Shown in pieces: positions 22,830-34,705 of a stretch of DNA of 64,000 nucleotides. Each line of letters begins with the position of its first letter. Within the stretch, counting starts at the first letter, position 1. The stretch comes from Tetragonia tetragonoides (Eukaryota > Streptophyta > Magnoliopsida > Caryophyllales > Aizoaceae): contig CM076147.1 of NCBI GenBank assembly GCA_038025085.1, forward strand, positions 32,524,766-32,588,765, given 5' to 3'. A program made the position numbers and the translations under genes. The notes below the pieces were generated by a model. It had not been told where the DNA came from and did not search any database. It worked only from the letters and a program-made list of their open reading frames with translations.

Positions 22830-23339
22830 TTTAGGGTTAAACTTATTTGAACTACATTTATCTAAACTGAATTGAACTCAACACTAGTGAACATGAAATG
22901 AATACCATCGAACTAGAAATGAACACCACTGAACTAAACTGGATATCACTCAACTGAATTGGATATACTACTTGCACTGAGCACCACTGAATTGAATTGA
23001 ACATCTGAACTGGTAATCACTGAACTGACACGAGATAACCCCTGATTTTAATTGACCATGCAAACTCTAAGGCTATGTTTGGTTCACCTTAAATTCAGTT
23101 CAGTTCAGTTCAGTTCAATTCAGTTTATGTGTAACTTTATCACTCATATAAACTTTTACTCCGAAATAATTTCATGATGATAATAATGTCATCGGAAAGG
23201 TCTCAAAGCATACTTTCAAATGAGTCCAATATTGACTATGTTTGGACGAATTTTAAATGGTTAACGGTCAAGTTTAAAAAATCAATTCAGTTCAGTTCAG
23301 TTTTATACAGATAAATCAAACGGAACCTAAATAACGCAT
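22830..23339. mobile_element. MITE family B copy, interrupted by a family A MITE
   Basis: The body (repeated CACTGAACT...AACTGAATTGAA phrases, 22850-23070) matches the family B copy at 34494-34705. Its terminal segment AAACTCTAA|AAAACGCACCC is here split: AAACTCTAA ends at 23070 and ATAACGCATCC resumes at 23331 after a complete family A element. The left terminus is too decayed to fix. Confidence 0.6.
23071..23327 (+). mobile_element. MITE family A, copy 1 (Harbinger/Tourist-like)
   Basis: 257 bp, from GGCTATGTTTGGTTCACC to AAATCAAACGGAACC, flanked on both sides by TAA. The middle carries tandem CAGTT units and a conserved core (ATGAGTCCAATATTGACTATG). Terminal inverted repeats of about 19 bp and a 3-bp A/T target duplication suggest the PIF/Harbinger (Tourist) group. 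No ORF. Confidence 0.75.
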
Positions 23340-23399
23340 CCATTATATAAGAGATAAGAGTATTGAACCACCAATATCAACCACTTGCTGATAAACTTA

Positions 23400-23546
23400 G
23401 GCCCTGTTCTTTTCGTCGATTCCCTGCTGCATTCCGTTCCGTTCCGTTCCGCATTCTGTACTTCATTTTGTCTAATATATTTTTGAATTATCCGCGCCGC
23501 GCCGTTCCGTTCCGTTCCTCACCATTCCGTTGAAGAGAACAGGGCC
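23400..23546 (+). mobile_element. MITE family C, complete 147-bp copy
   Basis: Begins GGCCCTGTTCTTTTCG and ends AAGAGAACAGGGCC, flanked by a perfect TTA duplication (23397-23399, 23547-23549), as expected for a Tourist-like MITE. The interior is a set of CCGTT repeats around ATTTTGTCTAATATATTTTTGAATTA. Decayed relatives can be seen at 24935-25275, 28775-28850, 29070-29265 and 35200-35340, recognisable by GGAACGGAAC and GAGACAAAAT phrases. Confidence 0.8.
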
Positions 23547-23912
23547 TTATTTGTATCACATTTAGGTGTCGATTAATAATCAACTTTGGTTCATCGTGGG
23601 ATATCGAATTTAGGCTTGTGTTGTATGTCAAAACTTGGTTGAGCAAAGAGGTAATCAAGTATTGGGGTGCTCGTAATACTCAGTTTATTTATCAAATGAG
23701 TACTAAATATCAAGTAATTAAATTATTAATCGAGTTTTAATCAAATACGTTCGCAAGCAGTTATAATAAGTAAATCGACCCTCCCATTTTGGCATGGCCG
23801 CATGACAAACGTAATGTAGCTATATATGTTTAATGTAGATATTCTACGCTCCCTAAAATGGAGCCCTTTAAATTGTGATATTTGTAGTGGTCATATAATA
23901 CTATAGTATATA

Positions 23913-24199
23913 GGCTCCGTTTGATTTATCTGGATAAAACTGATCTGAATTGAATTGAATTGAAATGAATTGATCTTTTAAACTTAACCGTTAATCCTTT
24001 AAAGTTCGTCCAAACATAGTCAATATTAGACTCATTTGAAAGTATGGTTTAAGATCTTTCCGATTACATAATTATTATCATGAAATTATTTTGGAATAAA
24101 AAGTTATATGAGTTATAAAGTTACACATGAACTGAACTTAACTGAACTGGACTGATTTGAACTGAATTTAAGTAAAATTAAGGTGCATCAAATAGAGCC
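23913..24199 (-). mobile_element. MITE family A, copy 2
   Basis: 287 bp, from GGCTCCGTTTGATTTATC to GGTGCATCAAATAGAGCC, flanked by ATA on both sides (23910-23912, 24200-24202). The internal core is in the opposite orientation to copies 1 and 3: CAATATTAGACTCATTTGAAA. No coding potential. Confidence 0.8.
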
Positions 24200-24289
24200 A
24201 TAGTCGTTATAATACAAGACTTGTTGAATTTCCTAGCTTATTTTTTACCTAGATTTCTCGATTGTTAGAATTGAACTTACCAGAGCATC

Positions 24290-24505
24290 ACTAAACTGGA
24301 TACTACTGAACTGAACTGAACTGAACACAACTGAACTGAATTGAACACAATTTGAAATGTGAGACAAAAACTATATTTCTGGATTCAGCACCACTGAACT
24401 GAAATCGACATTATTTAACTGATTTTAAAATCACTAAATTGACGCATGAACTGACCTGAACTGAACTAAACTGACCTGACCGAATAAGCTCTATCAAATG
24501 CACCC
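24290..24505 (+). mobile_element. MITE family B, decayed copy
   Basis: Shares the CACTGAACTGAA core, GAAATGTGAGACAAAAACTAT, and an end AAATGCACCC at 24505 with the copy at 34494. The left terminus is not recognisable. Confidence 0.55.
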
Positions 24506-25482
24506 TTAGTTGTGCATTATTAGGTTAATCATTTACTCAAGACGATAACTCATCACCCAATCTAGAAATCTCTAACGACTCATAGTAAAATGGTATGAGA
24601 ACCAATTTGCTAAATGCCAAAAATGGTGGGACTAGTGATTGACCTAATAAAAATTTATGGTAATTGGTTGTCAACCACCAAGAGAAACCAACCCCAGGTT
24701 GAGACTTGGAATATCAGCGTGCCTACACATATGATGCGCATTTTGGTTGCCGAAAGTAGAAGAATTGAAGATAGGATCAGAACTTTGCCAGATCAGATCA
24801 GTTGCCTTTCACTCACCCATTTAGAGCAATGTACCTGGAAGAATAAGTTGCCATATGTTTGGTTGACAAATATAAATAGAGGAAAGTAGACAAGTACTAA
24901 AACTGTATGATTGGCAGATATATAGAATTGGGTCGTTTTTGGAACTTTTGAGTCGCGCTGTTCTTTTGAACGGAATGCGAAACGGTGAGTAACAGAACGA
25001 AAAGAACAGTGCGGAGTAAAACGAAACGACGTGGAAAATCGAGCAAAATACGAGACAAAATAATATGAATTACAGAAATCGGAACAGAACGGTGCGAAAC
25101 GTAATGGAATGCAACATGGAGACGTCGAATAGGAACATGAACGGTTCTCTTCAAGGGAATGGTGTGAAACAGTGAAGAACGGAACAGAAAGAAACGGAAC
25201 AACGTAAATGATGGGCCAAAATATGAAACAAATGAATTACGAACGGAACGGAACAAAACCAACCGAATGCAGTGTGAAGATGACGTAAAGAACATGGTTT
25301 TACAGTTTTTTTCAAAAATAGTCATCTGCTATACTCTCTCTGTTCCATATATATTTATTAACTGTCACATTTTGACTTGGATCGAAGTTTAAGGCAATTG
25401 ATCTTTAACTCAAAAGTGACTCAATTGTGGATCAAACATCTTTGACAACTAATTCAAGTAGCTAATGAATGAAACAATCTTC

Positions 25483-25525
<43 letters not shown>

Positions 25526-26188
25526 GCAATGCTATGTACTTATTATCATAATTGCTCAAACATGTACACACAGTACAATTTGGAAAGTGATTAAAATGAA
25601 ACTCCCACAGAGATTTGAAGGGCAAAGCTGTTGGGAATCACTATTCATAATGTGTTTATGCTCCCTCTAAAAAGGGAAAGTTCATTCAATTTAAAATATC
25701 ACTTCCCAGAAAGGGAAGGTTGCTCTGCTTCAATGTCTTTCTATAGGCCCACCAATTGTCATCATTATTAGGGCATGGCCCTGTTTTAGAATATTCATAA
25801 ATTAATCTGATTATTAATTACTATTTTTTAATTTCCTGATAAATTTGGTTGCTTTATTTTCTGTTGTAGTACACTAGTACAGTAGTACCCTTCCTTAACT
25901 ATAATGCAATCCTCACTCTTCAATCATTTTTTTTTTGTTTAACCATTTGGCTTCATATTGATTTGCAAGTCATAACTCAAATGTATTTATGTTTTACTTG
26001 GACGTTTGAGAAACGAGAACCGTTAATCCCTCCACCATCACTGGGAAGGGTTACTGATCGACGTTCAATGAAAAACTTATATGAAATGGTCTCAACAAAC
26101 ATGATTCATAGTTCATGGATTGGCTGGTTACAAAATTTGTAGCCTAGTGTTAGTATCCCCGGCGAAAAGATTTTCAACCCAAATATCA
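24506..26188. other. Intergenic region with a family C relic and a poly(A) tract
   Basis: 24935-25275 is a long decayed family C MITE relative with many AACGGAAC phrases. A pure A run of about 44 bases lies at 25478-25522. It follows a short stretch beginning ACTCTCTCTGTTCCATATATATTTATT, a phrase common at the ends of Stowaway-like elements. No gene seen. Confidence 0.45.
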
Positions 26189-26622
26189 GGGGGGTGTTTG
26201 GATGTTGGTTTGTGGGGTGACTTTTGGTAAAATTGGATGTTTGACCAGTCCACCATTCAATATTGTTGTTTGAATATTAGCTTTTGAGATTGGCTTTGGG
26301 TTCCCACAAGCCAACTTTTGAAAAGCCAAGGAGGTTGGCTTATGGGTATTGGCCGGTGGCATTAATGTAATCCAATGACATAATAATCCAAGACTTGCAA
26401 TTATTTACTTCTATGCCATCAAATTCCTCGATCATATGAATGTCCTTATAGGTCATTTTACATATAACCAGCTAATATTACCAGCCAATGTTACCAAACA
26501 TCTATTTCCAAACATCCAATGTTACCAGCCGGTCAAATGAGCTACCAATACCAGCCATCGACCACCAGCCACCAACCATCAGCCAACAACTAATGTCACC
26601 AGCCAATTACCAAAAAGGGCCC
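26189..26622. mobile_element. Possible 430-bp TIR element
   Basis: The left end GGGGGGTGTTTGGATGTTGG and the reverse complement of the right end (GGGCCCTTTTTGGTAATTGG) are similar but not identical. The interior is rich in CCAGCC / GGCTGG phrases. No duplication of the target site could be fixed. Confidence 0.4.
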
Positions 26623-28331
26623 ATGAGTAGAGTTTGATGGAATTGATCAAAGCAAATTGATATGACGCTTCAATTGGGCATATGCCCTTGGTTGGAGGCC
26701 CAATATAATCAACGTTATTAGGGATTCGAACACAGAATCTCTTGTATCAGATTCTGATACTATGTGTTAGAACAAATTCAATTAAAGTTTAAACGGATCG
26801 TTATATGTCCAACTAATGTTATATTCCTTATGAGTTGTGATTATATTGGATGTGAAGTGTGAACATCTAAACAACGATTCTATGCCGTTACGTTGTATCA
26901 TTAGTGTGTTTGATTAGTATATAAAAGCATATATACTTTTATGGCTTTATTCTACTTTAACGCCGCATTAGATCTTCGCGTGGCTATGTTTGCTGCCTCA
27001 TCGATGAATTTATGCAATACTTAAATGAAGATTTGCATATGATCCACCATCTTTATCTTTTCTTCCTCCATCCCACTTTCTTCCAAAGGCTGAGGGCCAC
27101 CTACGACGTGTTTGAGTCTACACCTTGTTAGTTTATTGGGTACAGGTTTACTGTGAATAGATAATTCTGCCATCGCAACAAATCAATCTCTCATATATCT
27201 TGTAATCCATAAATTGTGGTGTCTATGCGTGGTTAAGGGAGAAAGGCCGATACAATATACATATATATAGGAGAAATCGCGAGAGAATTCGAATTTGGAA
27301 ACTAATGTACCTAGCACCTCAGCCAGGCCAAGACATCATCCTTGATTATATTACTCCGTATATAATTAGATGAATCACTCTTAAATTTAAGTCTAACAAC
27401 AATCTAATGGTAGTGATGACATCACATTAATTAGAGAATTAGGAAGATTGTTTGTGGGACAAGTAGATGCTAATTAAATGAATGAAAGACAGAGACACAA
27501 TAGAGTAAAATATGCAAATTGAATATATTCAAATATGTTATTAGGGTTTTTTTCCCATCAATTTGTTATGTTTTGATTGCTTTGTATGTTCGATTTTGGT
27601 CCGTTATAATATATTCTGCAAGTTCATTCTGACTCGACAGTCAAACAAGTAACGGTAAAATTAGTTCTTTTTCACATTAATTAGACTGATGAAAAGGATT
27701 GGGCCTTTTAGCTCATAATAAGGCTTATTGTTTTTTATTCAAATTCATGCATGTCACCAACTCACCACTCACCAAACATTAAAGAGATTAAAAGGAAAAA
27801 GAACTTTCTTAAATAAGTGGTTGTGGATTCGAATTCCAATTTTTATGAATGGAAAAAATTTCTTGGTCAGTCTCCTACTGTTTAGTGTGCAGATAATTGA
27901 GACGAGGGGATTAGTCACTGTGGTGGACGGTGGGATACCCTTGGCAAACACCCACAAAAAAAAAAAAAAAAAAAAAAGGAAAACGAAAAAAATAGTAAAA
28001 CGAAAATGGGTGATGGAGCTTCATTTCCTTGCTTGTATAAGATTAAATTAATGCAGGATGACATGTATATGTTTGATTTGGGGTATACACATTTCAAAGT
28101 GTTTACCGACCAACAAACCAACATGACATGTTAACCTCTCTCTCTCTCACTCTCTCTGTGTTTCTCTTTTTCTAGATAATTTATACTCTGTCCCTAGACA
28201 TTAGATCAAAAAAGAAAAGGAAATATACTCTATTAAACGATTAGGGATTAAAACAAGACTCTTCAAAGTTACCATTAAATATACATATTCTGTAGTTGTA
28301 AGGTATTGGAGACTCATAAAGTTGATCATGG

Positions 28332-28372
<41 letters not shown>

Positions 28373-30060
28373 GAGTCCAATATTAGATTTGTTTGGACTT
28401 AAGAAAACCAATTCAACTCAGTTTCGTTTTTTCTTGATGAAAAAAACGGAGTCTAAGTAATATAAGAACAACACCAAGAAATCAAATGAATAATAGAAAA
28501 TAACAAATAATGGTATAAACAATCTGATGTCATGTCTTGTTTATTAAAGGCGCCTCATATAAATTTTTGTGGAAAAATATTGAGATAATAAATGAGCGTA
28601 GTATATTAACTATTCTTTTTATAAGGGATGGAATGAAAAATAAATGCTAATGTGATATACTAACTAAACAACTAACTACTACTGTACTTAATACTACCTA
28701 AGTAACAACCTTAACAGCTAAAAAACAGTAAGCAATTGATGAACATAGCCTTAAATACCGGATAGGATTCTATGTCCCAGTGTTTGTCCATTCCGTTTCT
28801 TTCCACGTTGCAAGTCTTGTTTCATTTTGTATTGTATTCTACTCCCTCCATCCTCTCTTATTTTCTTATTGATTTGTGAAAAATATATAATGAATTATAA
28901 GATCAAAAGACATTTCTTAGATTCGTTTTAGATTATATTTTCACAATATTAATTTTTAAATATAATTATATCAGTATAATTAAAGTTATTAATGGTCAAA
29001 GTATCATCTTGAAGACTGTGCAAAGTTAAGTGAGAAGATAAGAGAGGGACAGAGGGAGTATTTCATATGGCATTTTGTTTAGTTCCGTTCATTTCCGCTC
29101 TGTTTCATAATTCTGGCGCTGTTATTTCTATTCAACGAAATGTTGAGGGACAACGAGGTACGGAACAGAACGAAACGGCATATAATACAATAAAATTTGA
29201 GACAAAATGAAATATAAAATGAGATACAACGCAAAATAGATAGAACGCACGAAACGAAATAAAATGCAGCATAAAAAATGACGAAAAAAAAAAGGGTGGC
29301 TTGTCTGTTGTCTCATCCCGTTTCGCACCATTTTGTTATAAAGAAGAGAGTCTTACATCTCATCCAGGTGCAAAATCACCCTCCTTATATTATTACCACT
29401 TTTATACAGTATATGCCAAAACAATACATAGCCGAATTGAAGTAGAATCTGTGGAAGGAGTCTCATATAAAAGTATATATATATACAGCATGTATGGAGA
29501 TAAAACAACAAAAATTGAGAAACACAAGAAGGCATTTGAAACTTAAAATTCAATAAATGATAGGATAGGGAAAAGAGATAAAAACAGAACAGATAACTTA
29601 ACGGAAGCGAAGACCTTTGAATTGAAAGTCTCATCATCTCATCTTTTCAACCACTTGGAAGAACATGATGATGATAATACTAAAGTAATGAGAAGGATAG
29701 AGATAGGAAGAAACAAGGGCACATTTATATTCCAAACGTGATGCCACCAACTTCAAATCAGTAGCTCCCTTTTTCCCCAAATTAAAAAATATCAATAAGG
29801 ATGATGATCAAATAGTTTCAATAATTGGCGAAATTTAATCAAAGGTTTGACTTTCTATTTCCCAATGTTTTATAACTGCCGACTTTTAGAAAGTATACTT
29901 GTCTCTGATGGTGTTACTTTTATTTATTTATTTGGTGGATTTGATGGTGCTACTTTGATAGGCTCGTATTTATGATGATCGGAAATGTGTCGGTCGCCAT
30001 TCACTTACCCCTCCTTCCAAACGCGAATAAGAAATAACAAAAAGGAGCTCCCTCGTCGCC
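26623..30060. other. Intergenic region upstream of MIR156
   Basis: A phrase at 26720-26790 (GATTCGAACACAGAATC ... CTGATACTATGTGTTAGAAC) resembles a minus-strand copia-type primer-binding site and LTR start, heavily decayed. A family A fragment (GAGTCCAATATTAGAT...) lies at 28373-28456 directly after a T run of about 38 bases. A17 lies at 27957-27977. Family C relics occur at 28775-28850 and 29070-29265. No gene. Confidence 0.45.
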
Positions 30061-30067
30061 TATATAA
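30061..30067 (+). promoter_or_regulatory. TATA box of the MIR156 primary transcript
   Basis: TATATAAAG lies about 280 bp upstream of the miR156 hairpin in a short GC-richer patch (CTCCCTCGTCGCCTATATAAA). This spacing is usual for a plant miRNA core promoter. Transcription would start near 30090-30100. Confidence 0.55.
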
Positions 30068-30341
30068 AGAGACCCACCAGCATGCTATGTCTTCACAACA
30101 GCAAAGCAACGCACTGTTTCCAATCTCATTAGCAACAATCTCTACAGTGAACAGTGCATGCTTCCTTTGACTGTTTGGTAAATTAAAATACCATCTTGAT
30201 TATTGTTCCCCAAAAAAAGCCCTAATTAGGGTTCTTTCTCTTTCTGTCTATCTAGTTTTTGCTACAGTAACATGTGAACTGTCACACAAAAACCAACAAA
30301 ACAAATCAAACAAACAAAAGTATGGGGGGTAAGATCAAAGA

Positions 30342-30435
30342 GGGTGGTGACAGAAGAGAGTGAGCACACATGGTGCTTTTCTTGCATGAAACTTGGTCAT
30401 GCTTGAAGCTATGTGTGCTCACCCTCTCTCTGTCA

Positions 30436-30442
<7 letters not shown>
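30342..30442 (+). ncRNA. MIR156: MIR156 precursor hairpin
   Basis: Mature miR156, TGACAGAAGAGAGTGAGCAC, occupies 30348-30367 on the 5' arm. The star strand GCTCACCCTCTCTCTGTCAC is at 30417-30436 on the 3' arm, and the arms extend through GCACACATGGTGC / GCTATGTGTGC. miR156 directs cleavage and repression of SPL transcription-factor mRNAs and keeps plants juvenile. The hairpin is followed directly by a (CT)16 tract. The 20-nt sequence and starred duplex are those of the miR156a-type family (miR157 differs). Confidence 0.96.

Positions 30443-30474
<32 letters not shown>
30443..30474 (+). repeat. (CT)16 microsatellite in the MIR156 transcript
   Basis: Perfect CT dinucleotide run immediately downstream of the miR156 hairpin. 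CT/GA tracts near the miR156 stem are common in plant MIR156 loci, and length here is likely to vary between individuals. Confidence 0.9.
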
Positions 30475-30477
<3 letters not shown>

Positions 30478-31119
30478 TTTGTACTTGTATGATTTGCCTG
30501 ACAGACTGAATTGATGTATCTTAATTATCTTTTGTACTAATTGTGAATTTTTCAGTTATAGGGGCTCGGGAGGTCAAGATGTATGTCGGTAATCTTGTTA
30601 TATACAAGCCTATAAATAAAAATCTTGTTAATTTCTCTTCAAGTCCTTACACCTGTCATGATTCATCAAAAATTTTATCTTTTTTGGAAGTATAATTAGC
30701 CCTAATCAAAACTGCTTGTTTATCTGCCCACATATTATAAATGATACTTGATATATAGTCTTTGAAAGTAGAGGCCTGTGTGAGGTTTTTCCCCCCCTTT
30801 GATGTGCTTCTACAGTCATACAGATTTGTGATGACATGGAGGTTTTTGGTGGTTGGAGATGAAATTTAGAGTCTGATGAAGACAGATTTTAAACCACATG
30901 CAGAGAGAGTTATAATTTATGATGTTGGCAAAATTTCCTGTGTACATAAAATTAGTTGTGAATTCTGTATCTTCTTATAATTTATGTTGGCAAAGTTTTA
31001 AGGCACACATGCTGAACTACTTTGAGCTTAATAATGTTCTGTTGTTATTTGTTGCTTATAAATTGCTACTGTATTATTTGTTCCATGTTTATTGTCCTTC
31101 GTGTCAAATGCGCTTGCAG

Positions 31120-31235
31120 TTATGAAATCCAGCACACTGAGGACTGCAGAAAAGAAGACAGAAGAAGAAGGGTCTTCAGAATTACAGAAACAAAGCAGAC
31201 TAGTAAATTGAAGCTCTTCAATTACGTGTATTAGG
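31120..31235 (+). ncRNA. Possible 3' exon of the spliced MIR156 primary transcript
   Basis: CGCTTGCAG|TTATGAAATCC gives a good acceptor, and the next ~115 bases are GA-rich and exon-like, unlike the T-rich sequence before them. Many plant MIR156 transcripts are spliced. That this exon belongs to MIR156 is inference from position. Confidence 0.3.
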
Positions 31236-31688
31236 AAGTGTATAAAAGTAGTAGAAATTGCTTGTATGAGACGCGTCAGCTTAGTCCGCCTCAAACGAGT
31301 TTTTGTGTCAAGCAGATCTAACTAGTTAGAATGATGTAGCTTGTGGTTTGTTCTTGTTGTAAGTTATTGCATCTCCAGCTTACCAATAATTTTATCATCC
31401 TTATCCGATCCGTAGGTTTTTCTGAAGTAAAATTATTTCTTTTTACCTTCAACTTTATCAATTTTGAAGTTTTTGCTGTTATGTACTGGTTGATTTATAT
31501 ATAGCTCAGGAACAATACTCATATAATTTGATTATTGAATGATGCATGCAGTGATCTTTTTGTTTTTTTCCCTAATCTCTTTGACCCTTTGTGGCTGAAA
31601 ATTTAGCTAGATTGTTGGCTTCTTTGTGGAGCAAAACCCTAGGACAACATAAAAGCCCTACAATAAATGCTTGTCAAGACATGCATAT

Positions 31689-31818
31689 TTAAAAAAAAAA
31701 CTACGTTCCTTTCGGGCACCCCCATGAACCCTGCCCTGCAGTAATATCAGGAATCGAATCCGGGACTATTTTTCTGCTGTCCCTCCTCGCTGCTATCCTT
31801 ATGCCTCAGGGTAGTCAG
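31689..31818 (-). mobile_element. SINE with 13-bp target duplication
   Basis: About 130 bp, flanked by AAGACATGCATAT at 31676-31688 and 31819-31831. The minus strand carries a B-box-like TCCCGGATTCGATTCCTG, so it is the sense strand of a tRNA-derived SINE. It ends in AACGTAG followed by a T run, not poly(A). The A box is weak. Au-type plant SINEs are reported to have T-rich ends; membership is a guess. Confidence 0.7.
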
Positions 31819-31831
31819 AAGACATGCATAT

Positions 31832-32362
31832 ATGTAAAACCAAACAATCAGAAAGAGATGCAGTTAATTGTAAACAGAAATAAGCTGAGATAGTGCAGGC
31901 AGAATTTGTTCCAAACCAAGCTTAACTAAGAGAATAATTGCTCCATTATTGCATAAATTCTCCTAAACCAGTACAAGTTTTTAAGTAGTTAATTACCAGT
32001 CCCCTTCAGTACCAAAATCATCTCCAATTAAGCACTGTTACTTTAATTTATTTCTTGTTGCACTTAAAAATGTTTGCATGTCTGATCTTTTTAACACCAA
32101 TTCTTTTTCTTCCCTGAGTTCTGGATTTACAATGAAAGTGGTGGAAGTGGTCCAGAACCAATTCTTTTCATCCTTGTGATAATTAATTAGAATATACTAT
32201 GTGTTATTAAAGTTAATATATGTCCTTAATTTGGTCATTGTGTATAAAATGTACTCTAACTGCTAATTTTGATTAGGTCATAGATTGGTGATTAGGGCCT
32301 CAAATCTAGGGATCCTAGAAAATGATAGTCCTTAATTCCTTCTAATGAAGCCGTGATATACA
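31832..32362. other. Intergenic spacer, nothing recognised
   Basis: AT-rich sequence with no open frame, no terminal repeats and no RNA gene that I can recognise. Confidence 0.5.
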
Positions 32363-33765
32363 TCATATTTAATATATATATATATATGGGTAAAAGCGTT
32401 GGTGATGTGACATGTGTCATATCCTTATTAGTTACTATTTTTTTTCTTTTTTTTTTTCATTATGGCCTTTATGGTGATATTTAAGTTAATGTATTAAATG
32501 TCTTTACTAAAAGTATTTATTTAATATTTGACCATTTTTAAATTAAATATTGTACTATTTTTGGTCATCAGATTTATTAAGATTTATATTTACAAGTATT
32601 AAACTACTTAATGTCACCACTTTTATTGAATTTTATAATTGTGAGTTTTATGAATGTGGCCCAATTAAGTGTTTTGACGTGGCAAAATAAATTTGTCTAA
32701 TTTTAGGAGATAAGCGCGTGTAATGTGATTAGGGTCACATATAGATGTACTCATCATTTTTATTAAGCAATATATTGTGGGTATACGTAGTAGGTGATAT
32801 TTGACTAATATTTGCGGCAATAAGTGTAGGTCATATGACAACGAATATGTGACTAATATTTTTTTGCCTAATTTACGGGGATAAGCACATGTAATGTGAC
32901 AAGGATCACATAAAAATTCATCATTTTCAAGTTATAATATATAGTTGTGGATATTACATGGTAGGTGATATTGACTAATATTTTGCGGGGATAATTGCAT
33001 GTTATGTGAAAATTAACATGTGACTGATATTTGTCGAATAAGTGTAGGTATATAATTTTCGTTAAGATCGTAGATAACATGACAAAGTGTCACAATTTGA
33101 TTGGTCATTTTTTTTTTCTGAATATTTGGGGGAACAGGTGCAAATAATATAATAAGGTTTATATAGTTTTGGATATAAGCGCAGTCAACATACAAATGTC
33201 ACATTTTAATAAAGTACATACAAGTTCCTCTTTTTCTAGATGGTGAGTTGTCGCCATTTTTTTCCAATTGAAAAAAGGTTAGTGTTTCAACTTTTATATT
33301 CCAATTAGTGAAATACATATTAAGGGAAAGTCTGATCAAACCCACATATTAGCTGGTATAAGAGTAGGTTACATGAAAATTGACTATTATTTGTGAGGAT
33401 AATCGTTGTTAATATGACAAGCTTTAAATATTTAATTACGTTTGATATTTGAGGGTATAAACACAGATTAGACATAAAGTTATAAGGATAAGCTTAAATA
33501 AATTGACATAGTTCACATTTGGAGTGATATTTTATTAAGGTATACATATGATGTACAATTGCAAGTTAAGTAACAAGTGACTGATATTATTTTATTTTTT
33601 AAATAGGAGACTTATGAGTGGTAAGACGTGTAAAATTTCGACTCATCACTATGTTTCATTATTCTTTACATACCTATATATAATTTTAAAAATCCAAAAA
33701 TTAATTTGCACATAAAAATATAGTGATAATTTGGTCGCCCGTGCGTAGCACGGATAAAGTCCTAG
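32363..33765 (+). mobile_element. Non-autonomous Helitron
   Basis: The 3' end is convincing: a perfect 6-bp hairpin CCGTGC-GTA-GCACGG at 33739-33753, then an 8-nt spacer, then CTAG (33762-33765) followed by T, the Helitron rule of CTRR inserted between A and T. The 5' end is less certain; A|TC at 32362-32364, just before an AT run and GGGTAAAAGCG, is my choice. The interior contains loosely repeated ~110-bp units (phrases GGGATAAGCACATGTAATGTGA and GGTGATATTTGACTAATATTT). It encodes no Rep/helicase. Confidence 0.7.
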
Positions 33766-34493
33766 TATGTACAATATTCAAATATCAAGAGTGGATAAAT
33801 TAAATAAAACCCCGGATTCGAGGGTTTCAATTATAACCAATATATCAATAGTACGTCATTGCTTGCTTTGATTACTATTATCAAAATTATATTGATATAC
33901 AAACATTGTAAACGAAAGTAAGAAATTAAGTATATTATCAAGAGAATAAGCAACCACTTAGCTTCTAAGCATATAATTTTTTCATAAAATCAAGAGAAGC
34001 TAACAATTTTTTGACATCAATAATTACCTGATTTTGTTTCATCACATTATCGAATGAATGTGACTACTCACTGAGTATTTACTAGGGATAGGATAACCCA
34101 CTTAGTAATTGTACTTGTTTCTTGCATTAAAATTTTAAGGGACTTGATCACTAACGATCTTTTATCTCATTTTGTGTGTCATCTCTTAGATATATATATC
34201 CCCTTTTTTATACATTTTGACACATCACATTTTAAATTTATTTTATTATAAAATTGGGAATACATGATAAATCACGATAACATGTGATTTGGATAGGGAA
34301 TGATTTACAAAATGAGACAGATGATCTGTATTACTCCCACGCACATACAGTTTATGTTTCATTCTGGCTATTAGTATTTAGTAATGCCCTGTAGCTAGAG
34401 CCCTCAATTACATCAAAATGCATAGGCTCTCTACCATATATACATCCAAATATATTGTTTTATTCATACACGGCCATATATGTTAAACAGTAA
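33766..34493. other. Intergenic spacer
   Basis: AT-rich, no open frames of note, no termini or RNA genes recognised. Confidence 0.5.
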
Positions 34494-34705
34494 GGGTGCA
34501 TTCTTTAGAGCTGAATTTATCAGAACTGAACTGAACTGTACTGGACACCACTGAACTGAATTGAACACAACTTGATATGTGAAACAAAAAGTATGTTTCT
34601 GAACTCAACACCACTAAACTGATCTGAACATCATTTAACTGAAGTTGAAATTACTGAATTGACACTTAAACTAAACTGACTGTGTAAACTCTAAAAAACG
34701 CACCC
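34494..34705 (+). mobile_element. MITE family B, best copy
   Basis: 212 bp from GGGTGCATTCTTTAGAG to CTCTAAAAAACGCACCC, so about 17-bp inverted ends. Flanks are TAA on the left and TAC on the right, a near-match 3-bp duplication. The interior consists of CTGAACTGAA-type repeats plus GATATGTGAAACAAAAAGTAT. No ORF. It is the reference for the interrupted copy at 22830-23339 and for decayed copies at 24290 and 38090. Confidence 0.7.

Noticed and set aside
25478..25522. 44-base A run as the tail of a retroposon
   Set aside because: No retroposon body with LINE or SINE motifs precedes it and no flanking duplication is visible.
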